Below, one piece after another: positions 33,301 to 43,400 of a DNA stretch of 64,000 bases (position 1 is the first letter of the stretch; each line of letters begins with the position of its first letter). Location of the stretch: the NCBI RefSeq assembly GCF_002234675.1, contig NC_019877.2, positions 1,936,041 through 2,000,040 of the forward strand, in the 5' to 3' direction. This DNA comes from Oryzias latipes (Eukaryota > Chordata > Actinopteri > Beloniformes > Adrianichthyidae). Both the position numbers and the translations under genes were made by a program. Under the pieces are notes generated by a model. It did not search any database and was not told where the DNA came from. It was given only the letters and a program-made list of their open reading frames with translations.

Positions 33301-34926
33301 AGCACGACTGATGTCCAAAACGAGCAAATGACGGAAGTTTTGAAGCTGCTGGAACCCAGAAACGTCTCCATTTTAACCAGATTCCTGACACAACTGACCG
33401 CTGTACGGTCATTTTAAAGAATGGTTCGCTCCGAAAAGGACTTTATGATCCAGACTTCATGGATGGATGAGGTCAGGATTACTGCAGAGTATTAGGAAGC
33501 ACTTTTCATACATCCAGTCTGTATTAAGTGATATACATTAAAAGAAAAAAAACCTTTTTCAATTTGACCCAACAACAAAGTTAATTAAATACTTTTGAGG
33601 TTTTTTTGTTCATTTTGGGAAGCAGCAATTAACAGCAGCCAGAAACTTATATAAAAATAGAAAAATATAATAATAAAAATGAGGGGCCAAATGTGACCCT
33701 GTGGGTTCTGCAGGGTTAATAACCAAATGCAAAGAAAAAACCTTGAAAATGAGCACATAAAATGATGGAAACATCTGGTGAATAAATCTTAATCCTTTCC
33801 TTTAATAACATGAACAGACTCTGTAGTCCTGGGGACTTAGAAGAGGCTAAAGACCTAAAAACTGAATGAAGTTTTGGTTCTACAGTCTGATCAGACTGTA
33901 AAGTCTTTTCAGATGGATGTGGGAAAAAAACACCAATAAAGTAAACTTTGAAAACACAGGGACCCCATGCAGCCGTTTTTAAGAATGAGTTCCCGTCCTC
34001 TGGTCCTCACGTGCACACATGCATCCTCGTGCAGGACAGGTTTCTAACAGGTTAGAAGCATTTAGGGAAAGAAATTATGCTTAAAACATCAATTATGTCC
34101 GACGTTTGAATGTGTGTCACATGCTCGATCGATTTTATGTCTTTCTGATGCCGTTGAAGCAAAATAAACTTTTAACGTTGTTTTATTCTCTTGGAAGTCA
34201 ATAGAAAAGCTTTAGAAATGTTAGATGTAGGAGAGGAATATGGAGAGACTGAGAAGTTACACAATCTGATGAAATGTTTCTGCTTTTTGTTCATGAAGCG
34301 ACAGAAATGGGAGAAAGTTTCCTGAAGTTCCGTTTTTTTTTTATCAGCAGCCCACGTGGTTCCGGTCTGCGGTTCCATACCGGATCTCACCGTCCTCTGT
34401 CCGTTTGTGTGTCTGTGCAGCTGAAACTGCGTCCCGCAGCCACTACAAGAGCTTCCCGGTCATGGACTTCTCCCAGTACCAGCACGCTCCCGCCTTCCAG
34501 CCGGTGCAGCCCAAAGAGAAGTCCTACATCCACCAGCCCCTACCGGCGCACCCCGACTTCCACAGCCCGCTCTCCATCTCCATCCCCTCCAGCAACCTGG
34601 AGCAGTGCCGCCTCCCCAAGACCACCACGCACCCCTTCATCTCCAGCTCGGCCTTCAAAGCCTGGGAGGCGACGGACCGCCACGTCCACAGGCAGACCTC
34701 CGTCCCCGCAAACAACTCCTCGTCCCTGCACGGCTCCCGGAGACACGGCCACTCGACGCGGCGGCAGCGGAGCATAGAGGACACGCCGGAGGTCTTCAAC
34801 CAGCCCTACGGGGGGGCCTACAGAGGAGCCGGGCAGGGGCAGCCCGTCCAACACCAGCCTTCGTATTACCGCAACGCCAGGCAGAAGAGCTACTCCACCC
34901 ACAGTGCAACCGAGGTGACCGTGTGA
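12312..34926 (+). CDS. shisa8: Shisa family AMPA-receptor auxiliary protein, shisa8-like
   Basis: Four exons join in frame: 12312-12946, 24521-24666, 31032-31145, 34421-34926 (intron phases 2, 1, 1), giving 466 aa. A signal peptide (about 1-29) is followed by an acidic, Ser/Thr-rich ectodomain with an N-R-T sequon at 52. Then comes the Shisa cysteine module from Cys90 (CQGYYDVMGQW; CC at 114-115 and 123-124; Cys136) and one transmembrane helix at about 168-188. The cytoplasmic tail contains ILTDLLKQQG, a nine-Gly run, QYQLNNSAYGQ and HYKSFPVMDFSQYQ, and ends in the PDZ ligand EVTV. This is the layout of the CKAMP subfamily (Shisa6-9), which modulates synaptic AMPA receptors. The shisa8 choice rests on linkage to xrcc6, josd1 and cbx7; shisa9 or shisa6 cannot be excluded from motifs alone. 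The next in-frame upstream ATG (12246) would lie before the putative acceptor, so 12312 is preferred. Introns total about 21 kb and are repeat-rich. Confidence 0.85.
13042..13690 (+). repeat. ~223-bp tandem duplication in shisa8 intron 1, second unit split by a MITE
   Basis: 13048-13143 and 13271-13368 are clear direct copies (GGTCTCTACAGCTGTGGTCA versus GGTCTCTAAAGCTGTAGTCA; both contain GGGTGCTGGGTTGTCTTTGG), offset 223 bp. The rest of unit 1 (GAGGCTCGTACGAC, GTGATGAAAATGGAACGTACC at 13182-13228) reappears at about 13600-13640, after the MITE at 13371-13564. The duplication therefore predates the insertion. Confidence 0.7.
13371..13564 (-). mobile_element. piggyBac-type MITE, copy 2
   Basis: Starts with TTAACCCTTGTGCTATCCTA and ends with AAGGGCTAA, reading in the opposite orientation to the copy at 24094. 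Internal matches include GGGTCATCTAGACCCACTAG, TTCAATGATTTGTGATCTTC and CACTGGTGTCCATGGATTAC. The right TTAA has mutated to CTAA. Confidence 0.75.
13590..14150 (+). repeat. left copy of a diverged inverted-repeat pair in shisa8 intron 1
   Basis: Words here (TATTCGTAAGG, TGCCACAC, GAGGTGCGAGTTCTGGCTC, ACTGATTGTCTAATTT, GACCTGTTGCCCGCAGC, AACATTTCATC) match the reverse complement of 18620-19045 with substitutions and indels. The short frames produced in each copy share a diverged run starting TDCLI and ending VRLQ. A decayed transposon family is likely. Confidence 0.5.
14160..15630. other. shisa8 intron 1, no gene; decayed A/T minisatellite near 15210-15460
   Basis: AT-rich sequence without exons. 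15210-15460 repeats words such as CATGAATTTATGACTTTA and AAATTACGACTTTATGCTCA, the strand-reversed form of the degenerate minisatellite at 29925-30490. Confidence 0.4.
15640..15850. promoter_or_regulatory. candidate conserved non-coding element (intron 1)
   Basis: Non-repetitive, balanced-GC island containing ATTATCAGATATCTGCAGCA, GCAGCTGATGCTGCAG and several E-box-like CAGCTG words. It stands out against the repeat-rich surroundings. Regulatory function is only inferred. Confidence 0.22.
15955..16135 (-). repeat. dispersed repeat family A copy
   Basis: The reverse complement contains CCACGTTTTCCAGCAG, GTCTGCTCCTGATTCCC and GGGGCGGAGCAGGGAGG, aligning with the copies at 36120-36540 and 58310-58430. 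Confidence 0.5.
16222..16269. repeat. 21-bp-arm hairpin
   Basis: GAAGCTCCTCCCACACGTGAC (16222-16242) pairs with 16249-16269 with one mismatch across a 6-nt loop (GGCAGC). Part of the right arm (GTGTGGGAGG..GCT) followed by TTTTTAGCCT is also seen near 62978-63013, so the arm may be a fragment of a dispersed element. Confidence 0.6.
16626..16705 (+). repeat. (AATAG)n microsatellite, 16 units
   Basis: Sixteen AATAG units with one variant (AATAA). It directly abuts the 3' end of the minus-strand LINE fragment at 16706-17160, so it is best read as an expanded LINE 3' tail, (CTATT)n on the element's own strand. Confidence 0.85.
16706..17160 (-). mobile_element. L2/CR1-like LINE 3' fragment
   Basis: The minus-strand frame at 17158-16883 encodes a LINE ORF2 C-terminus with LRALHGQAPTYVSDLLTP, ARSLRSS and AVAPRLWNSL words. 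This is a different subfamily from the element at 2880-3890. A short 3' UTR with TTTATAAATAAAGC follows and runs into the AATAG array. All domains upstream of the C-terminal part are missing. Confidence 0.75.
17460..17570 (-). repeat. dispersed repeat family A, 5' part
   Basis: CAACAGTCCCGCCCACAACTC and GTGAATTTCTAATGGAA match 44495-44540 of another family A copy; the remainder of the element is absent or unrecognisable. Confidence 0.45.
17850..18240. promoter_or_regulatory. candidate conserved non-coding element (intron 1)
   Basis: Non-repetitive. Includes GCGAGGATTAATGCGGCTCG, TATTAGACTGTTATTAGCC and CACGTCAGATGAAAGG. No splice-bounded frame fits. The TAAT motifs suggest, but do not show, an enhancer. 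Confidence 0.25.
18620..19045 (-). repeat. right copy of the inverted-repeat pair in shisa8 intron 1
   Basis: The reverse complement reads TTCGTAAGG, TATGCCACAC, AAGGTGCAAGTCCTGGCTCC, CCACTGATTGTCTGATTT and CACGACCTGTCGCCTGCAGC, in the same order as 13590-14150. The copies lie about 4.5 kb apart, head to head. Confidence 0.5.
19050..20240. other. shisa8 intron 1, no gene seen
   Basis: AT-rich sequence without supported exons or recognisable elements, apart from TTCCTTCCTTCC near 20223-20235. Confidence 0.35.
20250..20540 (+). repeat. dispersed repeat family B, copy 1
   Basis: Shares GGACCAATCACTGC, TGACGTCTGGCTCCAACAC and GGCGGCGTCCGTATC with 52320-52590 (same strand) and with the reverse complement of 60590-60830. 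No coding capacity; family not recognised. Confidence 0.6.
20755..21045 (+). mobile_element. decayed Tc1/mariner-type transposase fragment
   Basis: A + strand frame retains WTDVL, IWSKPAAF, VKHGGGGVMVW and related words matching the central part of Tc1-type transposases, where KHGGGSVMVWG is usual. The helix-turn-helix domain, most catalytic acidic residues and terminal inverted repeats are not visible. An inactive remnant in shisa8 intron 1. Confidence 0.65.
21050..22255. other. shisa8 intron 1, no gene seen
   Basis: AT-rich from about 21450. Open frames at 21024-21453 have no family resemblance and may be the decayed rest of the neighbouring transposon. Confidence 0.35.
22290..22620. promoter_or_regulatory. 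candidate conserved non-coding element (intron 1)
   Basis: A unique island with GTGACACGTCAGCAGACAGC, TGCATCTGTCGTCATCCGTG and repeated GATGAAGAG words. It lies about 2 kb upstream of shisa8 exon 2. Regulatory role inferred only. Confidence 0.22.
22625..24090. other. shisa8 intron 1, no gene seen
   Basis: Unassigned. Open frames of 60-85 codons around 23032-23600 are low-complexity or lack splice borders. Confidence 0.35.
24094..24319 (+). mobile_element. piggyBac-type MITE, complete copy with TTAA duplication
   Basis: Bounded on both sides by TTAA. Terminal inverted repeats CCCTTGTGCTATCCTA (24098-24113) and TAGGACAGCACAAGGG (24300-24315) differ at one position. TTAA targeting with ends starting CCC is the hallmark of piggyBac elements. 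It is non-coding, about 226 bp, with a 23-base C run at 24117-24139 that is only a few bases in the other copies. It ends 201 bp upstream of shisa8 exon 2. Confidence 0.85.
25060..25530 (+). repeat. dispersed repeat family D, copy 1 (shisa8 intron 2)
   Basis: Aligns over nearly its whole length with 42545-42985 in xrcc6 intron 8. Shared words include GCCACCCTGGTCAG, ATGACGAACAGGTGGATGTC, AGAAGAATCGGCAAAAGT and GCGAGCTCGCCACG. Each copy is inside an intron in the sense orientation. The family was not recognised. Confidence 0.65.
25535..26700. other. shisa8 intron 2, no gene seen
   Basis: Unassigned sequence. The 110-codon frame at 25853-26185 has no domain or splice support. Confidence 0.35.
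26710..27400 (+). repeat. GACC/AACC-type degenerate minisatellite with higher-order units
   Basis: About 690 bp of ACCAACCGACCGACTGACC-like words, strongly purine/C skewed. Longer blocks recur: CATGCGACCGACTCAGCAAC at about 26819 and 27008, and CACGCCGTCAAGCTAACTGA at about 26955 and 27114. This indicates later duplication of units of roughly 160-190 bp. Minus-strand frames reading VSRSVGWLVG-like repeats are artefacts. Confidence 0.8.
27405..29920. other. shisa8 intron 2, no gene seen
   Basis: Unassigned, AT-rich. Minor simple repeats: CTGTT units near 27740-27755 and three CAAAAAG units near 28002-28026. A unique, CpG-containing patch at 29600-29700 (GGAGCTCATTAATGCTAGAA) could be regulatory, but nothing proves it. 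Confidence 0.35.
29925..30490 (+). repeat. degenerate A/T-rich minisatellite
   Basis: Poorly conserved units of about 25-30 bp around AAAGTTGTAAAATTATAAGA and GAGAAAAAGTCAAAATTTTA. This fish-typical A-rich tandem repeat decays towards the right end. Confidence 0.5.
31582..31710. repeat. near-perfect ~127-bp palindrome (foldback element)
   Basis: 31592-31625 and 31667-31700 are perfect 34-bp inverted copies. Pairing continues outward (GGAGGCA / AGCTTCC) and inward (CAGAAATGCTTTTTCATTTT / AAAATGATAAAGCACTTCTT) with few mismatches, leaving almost no loop. It lies 437 bp downstream of shisa8 exon 3. It could be a MITE-like foldback or a long-hairpin RNA source; TA dinucleotides occur at both edges. 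Confidence 0.8.
31711..34420. other. shisa8 intron 3; unique island at 32870-33300
   Basis: No exon between 31146 and 34420. 32870-33300 is a non-repetitive GC-richer island (GATGTCACCGGCCTCAGGGT, AATTTAAATAACGCCATTC, TTATAAGTCGTCTTTGTTG) that may be regulatory. Confidence 0.3.
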
Positions 34927-35659
34927 CCGCCTCGGAGACCACGTCCTGCTGCGGCGGTCGGCGCCGAACCTCCAGCGGGACACTATACTCAACAAACCGA
35001 GAGGCACGGGCGTTTCAACACTCACTCCTGCCCTCCTCAAAGGTCACCCGGGCTTCACACTCCACCAAAGCGGTTCCACGCCTGCAGACGAGACGGTGGA
35101 GTTCTTAGAAGGGAGAGCGTGGATTTGTCCGTGTTCACGTGACAAGGTCATCTATCTCCGAGCGGAGGTCAAACGCCACGCTTTACTACGGCTCACAATG
35201 TTCCAACAATTCAACATGGCCGACGTTTTCTTCATCCTCTGATGACGGATCGGCTTCAGAAAAGTCCAAATATTTTCAAGTGACTTGATGAGTGACCCCT
35301 AAGATATTGGTTTTAGTTGTATTTGACGAGAATTTTGAAAGACGTCTTTAGTGATCCGTCTCTGATCGGATCAGAAAAGTCACATTCTCATTGGTTTCCT
35401 GATTTTCCTGACCTTTAGAAAATAAATTGGCAAAACACACTAAAATAGATTTAAAGATCGTTAAATGTGTTTGCGTAAAACAGCTGTGTTTAAATAAAGT
35501 TAAACACTTTCAGAAACTTTCCAAAGAAAGAACTTTATTCGGCACCTTTGTTTTTGACCTCTTCAAGTCTTACAGTGTCAACAAATTGAACATTTGAAGC
35601 CTAAAAGCAAAAAATGTGGATCATTTTTACCTTCAACGTGTCGACACAAATGAGGGAAC

Positions 35660-35665
35660 AATAAA
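35660..35665 (+). terminator. candidate shisa8 polyadenylation signal
   Basis: AATAAA about 735 bp after the stop codon. Another AATAAA-like site lies near 35494, so the true 3' end is not fixed. Confidence 0.35.
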
Positions 35666-36119
35666 GTTTTGTTCAAACTTTGGTGAAAACAAAGAGTGCA
35701 GCGGTGTGAGCGTCACTTTTCTGAAAGTATCTCACTCAACCACTTGTGCTTGAACAGCTACTTCCTGTTCACACAATCTGGATCCAAACAAGAATTTATT
35801 CACATTTGGTGTTTGTAAAGCATCAAAATCCTCTCGAGTCAAAGAAACAAATCCAGCAGCTGAACAGAATGAAAAGAAAAACAACAAACTGTTTTGTGAA
35901 GTCGTCTTCATTCTGATGCTTAGCAATTTCTCAAGCAGAACCAGAGTCCAGGAAATCGATTACCAGGACTGATTAGAGCCAAAGAGGACAGGAAAGATAC
36001 AAAAAAAACAGCAAAAAAAAACACTGGAACATCTGTTCTAAGACAAAAAAATGAGATAAACTAGCAGATGCACCAATAACAAAAAAAAAGTAAAGAAACC
36101 TGTGTCGTTTTCTAAGACA

Positions 36120-36540
36120 TTGTGTCTGCAGAGCGGCAGGAGTTAATTAGAAACCCAGCCCCCTCTTCCAGTCACCCATAGCTTGGAGCTTTTTATGTAT
36201 ACCCCCTCTCCTGCTAGCTTACGGCCCCTCACACTCCCAACCTAACATTAGCGGTGCAACAGAAACAGTAATCAAAATCAGATTCATCCAGCCGTCCGGT
36301 TCTGATCCAGATTCCAGCTCAGATCAGGAAACGAAGCAAAGATGCATCAGAATGGAGCAGAGCAGGGAGCGTCTTGCCCCAAAAAATACTTTCGTCTGCT
36401 CCTAATTTACAATGAATTCAATAAAGAAGGACTCAGAAATGCAGTTTTAAGCTCAATTTTCTTTACATATGTCCTCCATCAGTCCATGTTTAAAGCACCG
36501 TTTTACATCAGAGTGGGTCTGTGCCGCGGTGGGCCGGGCC
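36120..36540 (+). repeat. dispersed repeat family A, longest copy
   Basis: Runs from GCAGAGCGGCAGGAGTTAAT through GGAGCAGAGCAGGGAGCG and GTCTGCTCCTAATTTACAAT to AAAGAAGGACTCAGAAATGC and ATATGTCCTCCATCA. It serves as a reference for the other copies. Intergenic between shisa8 and xrcc6. Confidence 0.55.
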
Positions 36541-36544
36541 GCGT

Positions 36545-39278
36545 CAGAACTTAACTATGGGGCACCTCAATGGCTCAACCTTCAACCTAAAGCGAAGAAC
36601 AGCCCCTTCTGTCCAGCCGCCCTCCTCAGACCCAAATGACCCGGAAGGTGTTCTGTCACGTAAAAACAGGCAGAAATGACCCCGGAGCCGCTAGAACAGA
36701 CTAGAGTGGGAGAATCCTGACTTCATTTAAACGATATCAAAGTCCTCAGCTGCTTAAATCCTGCTGAAAAAGCATTTTCTTCTGATTTTAAACCAACTTA
36801 GTGTTGATTTTATAGAACAAAACCCTGTTCTAGGCTTTTCTGCCTCTTCTTATTAACGTCTTCATGTTTTTCTATCCAGCTGCCCGTCACAAGTGGACTT
36901 TAAAGACAAAGTTCTTTGTACTTTATGTGTGTGAATCCAATGTAAGTAAAACCCTACTTTTGTGAAAAGGTAGCCGACTGTTAGCAAAGCATGAGGCCGA
37001 CAAATCTGTAAACAACCCTTCATTGTGTTGTGTTTTTTTTTTACGTTAGTGATCCCACTTGGTGGTTCAGAGAAGCAATAAGACGTATTTGTGACATTTA
37101 CTGAGAGAAAGTTCAGGGTTTTTGACCAAAAAAAAGGTGAAACAAACGCAGAAGTGCCTTAAACATGACGTTATGCGAGTTTATCTGTTGCCCAATAAGT
37201 AAATGAACCAACAATATTCCTATTTTTCATGATATCCTTTGATTTGATGCCAGGTATGTTCAGTTTTCAGCCAACAGTTTGTTCCTGTTTGGAGTTCCCG
37301 TCAGTTTTTGCAAAAACGCCGTTTTTCTCGTGTTCGAGCCCAGCTGAGCCCCCCTCCCATGCTGGGTTTCCACGGCGGCGCATGCTTTGCATTCAATGCC
37401 ATCAGGCCAAGCGGGCAGGGACAACTCCCCCCCGGGTCACATTAACTCCACGGTGAGGACAATGCCCCCATCATGTCAGCTCCCATCAGCCTCCATCCCC
37501 GACCCGGAGAGGCAGAGGGGGGAGAGAAAGACGGAGCGGGAGCCCATTGAAAGGGAGATAAAGAGGAGAAAAATAAAACCTACACTGGTTGTAAGTGTGG
37601 ATGTGGGTCTCGCTGAAGTCATAACAGAGTGTGGAAGCCTGGATTTGAACCCGCGGGCCTCTGAGCGGAGGCATCTCTGCTACTACAAAGTGCAGGAGTT
37701 CATTGGAGAAAAGTGACGGCGTTCGTCTGAAACGTCCGGTCTACCAATCCAACATGGCTGCTGCTAATTCCTTCATCTAAAACAGGCATGTTCAAAGTCC
37801 GGCCACGCATTTTCACTTGCCCACAGGCTCCTGTCACATAATCAATAACATGCAGCCCCCCCCCCCGTACTTTCTGAATACAGTGTGTATTGATTTTGAT
37901 CGTCTCCACACATAAATCCACTTATAGGTCGTTGACCTGCAGCAGCAACTTTCAGAGCCAAACCACAAAAACAGATTTATGTATTTCTTTTATTATTTTT
38001 GTTTCGGTTTTCTTGTTGGCATTAGACGTTTGCAGTGTGCATTTCATAGTGAACAGAAACATTTCATACGAGCCCAGATTTAGTGTGGACAAAAGTTTGT
38101 TTTTTTTAAACAGACTTTTTCTTTTTTTAAAAATGGTTAAAATTTGAAATTTACAGTAATTTTGGTTAAAAAAATATTTGGGCGTATTTCTGTTCTATGT
38201 AAAGAAATGAAAAGAATCCCATTGCAAGAAAATGTTCATGAAATAGTTGATTAGCGTTTAACGATTTAAAGAAGGCAGTTCGGTCGACCCTCACTCATTT
38301 TCACTATAAAAAAATCCAAATATAATCATTTAATGAGCAATAAAGATTCCAACTTTTGTTTCAATGAAACCACAAGTTTTTGCAAAAAAAAAACTTTGAT
38401 AGTATTTGTATTTTGAAAAGTTTTACCTCCTTTTTTTTTTGGAAAAAGTTTCTGTCCCGTTTATTTTAATAAAATCACAGTTTGTTTTTTAAATAGTGTA
38501 CAAATGTTTATTTATGGCAGACAGTTATACATTTTTGCTTTCTAATATTGGTTGTTTGTGAGAATCTATAACTATTGTGGAATGTTTATTAGTTTAGGTC
38601 ATTTTAGGACAAAATATGGAGAAAAGTGAGAATCCATAAACTGTATAAAAATGTTTGTGTGCAATTCTACAGTTAAAAATTCACTTTGGCTCATAAATAC
38701 ATGTATTTGTCACCTTGGCACATGAGAGAACAGACTAATAAGAGAAGGATACATATAGACGTTTCTAAACTGAGACACAACATGTAGAAAATTTGTACAT
38801 ATGTAAGGTATTTGTCTCTTCAAAACCAGATTTATACCCAAAAAAAGGCTTGTTTAGAAATTCATGCCTCTTTTAAATGACAAAAAATAATAAAATGTTT
38901 AACATTACTGTGTGCTTTTGTATTTATTGAACCAAAGTCCTTTGACTGAATTTAAAAAGGATCAATTGCATTAATCTGAGATTGAATCCAAAGTGGCTGC
39001 TTTTGGTCGATAAATGGAGAAATTGTACCATCTAGTGGTTGATATGGGTACTGCATCAACACTGCAACAACACTTAGTGGTTTAAAACTTTAAACATACA
39101 TATTTTTAGATGAATCTTCATCAAAACTACCATTGACTAAGCAGGAAAAGATAAGCGCATGGATATATGCTTTAAATATATATATATATTTAAGTATATG
39201 ACCAATAAATAAACAGGTAATAAAGAAAGCATTCACTGCAGTGTTTTCTCAAATTGTTTATTATTATTATTATTACTA

Positions 39279-39315
<37 letters not shown>

Positions 39316-39925
39316 AAACGTTTCAGTACAGTACAAGATGTCTTTTGCAAAGGCTAAACAATCAGAGAATAAAGAGGTCTTACAATACATAGCAGAATAA
39401 CCAACACGAGAGAAAAAAATGAACCTAAAAATGAAATTATAAAAAGTCATATATTTTAAAACATTCAATAATTAAATTGTTTTTCATAACTTATGATTAC
39501 ATTTTTTTAATTCTACAGAGGCCAAAAATATTTGTAAGTCATTTTATTTAAAATTATTTAGTAATAGAATAGAATAGAATTTTTTTGCAAAACGTTATTT
39601 ATTTTTTAAAATATTTAAAACTTTTTTTATCCCGATCATTATGTTTTCATATTTTACCAAAACAATAATTAGGTCAAATTAATATGTTTCATTTTTATGG
39701 AAACTTGAGTCACTAAAGATAAATGATGAATAAATGTTTAGACACGGTAATATTTTCCAACAAATATAGAGACGAAATCCACACAAAGATGTTCGGTGCT
39801 TACTTTCTCCATCTCCAAATGTTGAAAATGGATCACGTGCTAATAAATACGTAAAATTAAAGTTTTCTTCGCTTTTGGCCCTCCATGGTGAAGTGAACAG
39901 AAAACAAACGCGTGCCTGTGAATTT
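36545..39925. other. shisa8-xrcc6 intergenic region, no gene
   Basis: Holds a hAT-like fragment at about 37785-37900 (GGCATGTTCAAAGTCCGGCC), a tRNA-B-box-like word in reverse at 37640-37665, an ATATATATAT tract at 39176-39190 and a short AATAG triplet at 39563-39577. Otherwise AT-rich and unassigned. Confidence 0.4.
39257..39314 (+). repeat. (ATT)n microsatellite
   Basis: About 58 bp of ATT units with one ACTATC interruption near 39274-39280. Confidence 0.9.
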
Positions 39926-39929
39926 GGGG

Positions 39930-40111
39930 CGTGCACTTCATGGGAATCTCCGCCTCCTTCGTGAGGATTGGCCAGTTTTTCAGAGTGACAAACAAGGAAC
40001 CAATGGGAAGGCGGCTTTCTGATGACGTGGTAGACGTGCTCGCTCACGTACCCAAAACGCGGCAGTCATTGAAACTAGCCAGGATTTCCAAGCAGCAACA
40101 GAAAAATATCG
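39930..40111 (+). promoter_or_regulatory. probable xrcc6 promoter and non-coding exon 1
   Basis: Contains an inverted CCAAT box (GGATTGGCCAG, 39965-39975), a direct CCAATGGG (39998-40005) and a CRE-like TGATGACGTGG (40020-40030). These are followed by a possible leader exon ending at donor ATCG|GTAATT (40111). A matching acceptor (ATAAAG, ending 40454) precedes the coding start by 14 bp. No TATA box is obvious, as usual for a housekeeping repair gene. Confidence 0.5.
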
Positions 40112-40468
40112 GTAATTAAATCATTCTGCCACAGCTCAAACTTTTTTTTAGTTTGATATAATGTAATTTTTTAAAAATAGTTTTTATTCTGCTATATAAG
40201 TGGTGATTTATAAGAACAGGAAGTACTTTTTTTTCTTTTGCTAACCAAACGCTAAGCTAGCTGTTGTTACAGTTAGGCTAACAGTAAACAATGACAAACT
40301 TCTCTGCACTGAGGCTGCACGCTTGTTTATTTAAAGAAATGAGAACATTATTGTCAAAGTTTTTTTTCTCTTGTTTCTGTTACGAGAAACCAAACAACAC
40401 ATAAGTCTGCAGGTGTGAAATGTTGTCACCTTTTATTTCTTTGAAAATATAAAGGAAGCTGTAAACAA

Positions 40469-43400
40469 ATGGCCGAGTGGAATACATACTACCGGAATGA
40501 AGATGAGGAGGAGGATCAAGAAGAAGAGGAGCAAGCTGGAGGTCAGATGAAATCAATCAGATTAGGATTTATGCTGGATTACTATGATGAAGTTGCATCC
40601 AAACACGTGTTCTGCTTTGGACAGGAGACTATAAAGCCACAGGAAGAGACAGTCTGGTCTTCCTGGTTGATGCTTCCAAAGAAATGTTTATCAAGGGCGA
40701 AGATGGAGATCCCTCCAACTTTGACATGACCATGCAGGTTAGTCCAGTTGACTCAACTTCAACCTGAGGACCCATCACTGACATGTTTAGACTTATCAGA
40801 GTATCACATTTGCTGTTTTTGCAGGTCGTGCGCAGCGTTTACACCAGTAAAATCATCAGCAGCTACAGGGACCTGGTGGCTTTGGTTTTTTACGGCACAA
40901 AGGAGAGCAAAAACCCCAGGAACTCCTTCAAACATGTTTACGTGTACCATGACCTGGATGAACCTGGTGAGATGCTTAATCCACACACTCCAATTCAGTT
41001 GTAAACAAAAATGATTGATCCATATAAAAGTGAGGGATGTTCAGCACTCAGACGCTGGTCTTCTCTTGTGGTGGGTAGGCGCGCAGCGGGTCCAGGAGGT
41101 CGACGCTCTGAGGGGGGATAAAGGGGCCCAGCTCGCTGCAAAGACGTTGGGCAGTGGGGAGGCGTCGTTAGGCGATGCCCTGTGGTGCTGCGCCAACCTC
41201 TACAGCGACATCAAGCTCCGCCTCTCCCACAAGCGGCTGATGATTTTCACCTGCAGGGATGAACCGCACTGGGGCGACAGCGCCAAGGACCGCCAAGCGC
41301 GCACCAAGGCCAGCGACCTGAAAGAAACTGGTGCGTGATGATGACCGCTCCTCCTCCTGGTTCGTCCTGGTGGTTTGACCTCCGTTCTTTCCGTCTTTCC
41401 TCAGGGGTGGTCATTGATTTGATGCACCTGTTGAAGCCGGGCGGCTTTGATGTCTCTGCCTTCTTCTGTGACATCATAAGTCCGCCGGAGGACGAGGAGG
41501 AGCTGGGGCTGCAGATGGAGCCTTGTGGCAAACTGGAGGACCTCAGGAAAAGGGTTCGGGCAAAAGAGCTGAAGAAAAGAACCCTGGCGAGGTAAAACCA
41601 GCTTTGGTCTGGTGGGATCTTTAACGTTTTCTCTTGATGCGTCTGTTCTCCTCTGCCGCTTTTAGGTTAAGCTTGAGTCTTGGCGAGGGTGTGAACGTAG
41701 CCGTGGGACTTTATGCAACAGCGGTGTCGGCTCGGAAGCCGCCTCCTGTCAGGCTTTACAGAGAAACCAACGAACCGGTCCGCAGCAAAACCCGGACCTT
41801 TCACACGCAGACGGGCAGTCTGCTGCTCCCCAGTGACATCAAGAAAGCCCAGGTCCAGGAAGAGCCGGCGTGAAGGTCGCAAATTCATCGCTGGCGTGTT
41901 CTTAGCATGACCTTTTCTGTCTGTGCGTGTTCAAAGGTTTACGCCAAGAAGCAGATTGTGATGGAGAGAGACGAGGTGGATGCCATCAAGAAGTTTGACG
42001 ATCCCGGATTGGTTCTGATCGGGTTTAAACCCATGGAGAAGCTCAAGCTGCATCACCACATCCGGCCTTCTGTCTTCCTCTATCCCGAGGAAGAGGAGGT
42101 CAAAGGTGAAGAGTGGGATCATTGGGACGCCATGAATTGAAATGTTTTCATCCGGAGATGTGGATGATGTTGAAGGGCTTTGACTGTAGATTAGATTCCT
42201 GAAAAACTTAGGGTAAATGGATGTTATGAGGTGAGTCCATCCTGCGTTTTCCTTCTTTTTAGGCAGCGCCTGTCTGTTCACTGCCTTGCTGAAGAGATGC
42301 AGCGACAGGAGCGTGTTCGCTCTGTGCCGCTGCATCCCCCGCAGAAACTTCCCTCCTCGCTTTGTGGCTCTGGTGCCTCAGAAGGAGGAGGTGGACGAGG
42401 CGAACGCACAGATTTCACCTGCAGGTAAGACGCTGCTAAACATTTAGAGACAATCTCAGCAGGATCTAGTTCTTCCACACAGATTATTTTCCCTTCAGCT
42501 TTTATTTAGGAGGCCTTTTTTTCATCCAGTGATTATAGAACCACATTAAAGCGGCGAGCTGCGTTGCATGGCCCACGGTTGGTACCCGCCCCCTTTGATT
42601 GACACCCCCCCCCCCCCCCCTCACTGGCTGAGAGGTTGCTGCACGTCCCTCACTCTCCCCTTCATCCCCTGCCACCCTGGTCAGGGCCACACATGACAAA
42701 TTCATGAAATTCGTTCATTTTATCGCCATAGCAACCGTTTGATGTTTTGGTCTTCTGGGAGTGACGAACAGGTCGATGTCATTTTTAGAAGAATCGGCAA
42801 AAGTGAATTTTAACCACGCCCACATTCCTAACATGTTCCATTACGTAGGTCGTATCGTTTCGATTCACGTATGAAATATTCACAATGTTTCGCGGAAAAA
42901 CGTGCGAGCTACAGGGGAACGCCGAATTTGCGAGCTCGCCACGTTAACGCCGTTCAAAGTCTGTAGATTCTAAATTCAACATTTTTTCACCAGACAATTC
43001 TCGAGGACCTGGGAGGCGATAGATTGTGATATATATATATATTTACATTCAATATTGCATTGAGATATATATATACATATTTGTGATCCAACTGAACATT
43101 ATGCTGTCAAAATAGGAAAAACAATCTTAACTCCTCCTTTGTTTAAACACTGTGTTTATGATGGAAAACTATTGAGAAACAGAAAAATCTCTGGTTCTGT
43201 GGAATTAAAACTTAAAAACTAAAGCTGCTTAAATTAAAAAAAAGTAACCCACCCAAGAAAAAACATTTTGTTTTGAGTTTAAGCAGAAACCAAAGATCCA
43301 CACAACAATTTAATGATTGACGCAACATCTACACTTAATCTGTCTTTTTTTTTTTAGTTAAAATCACATTTATATTTTTTTGTTTGTGGATTTTGATCAT

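Noticed and set aside
34540-35040. 166-codon minus-strand frame and 167-codon + frames over shisa8 exon 4
   Set aside because: Frame shadows of the real exon, which is fixed by splice phase and the terminal EVTV motif.
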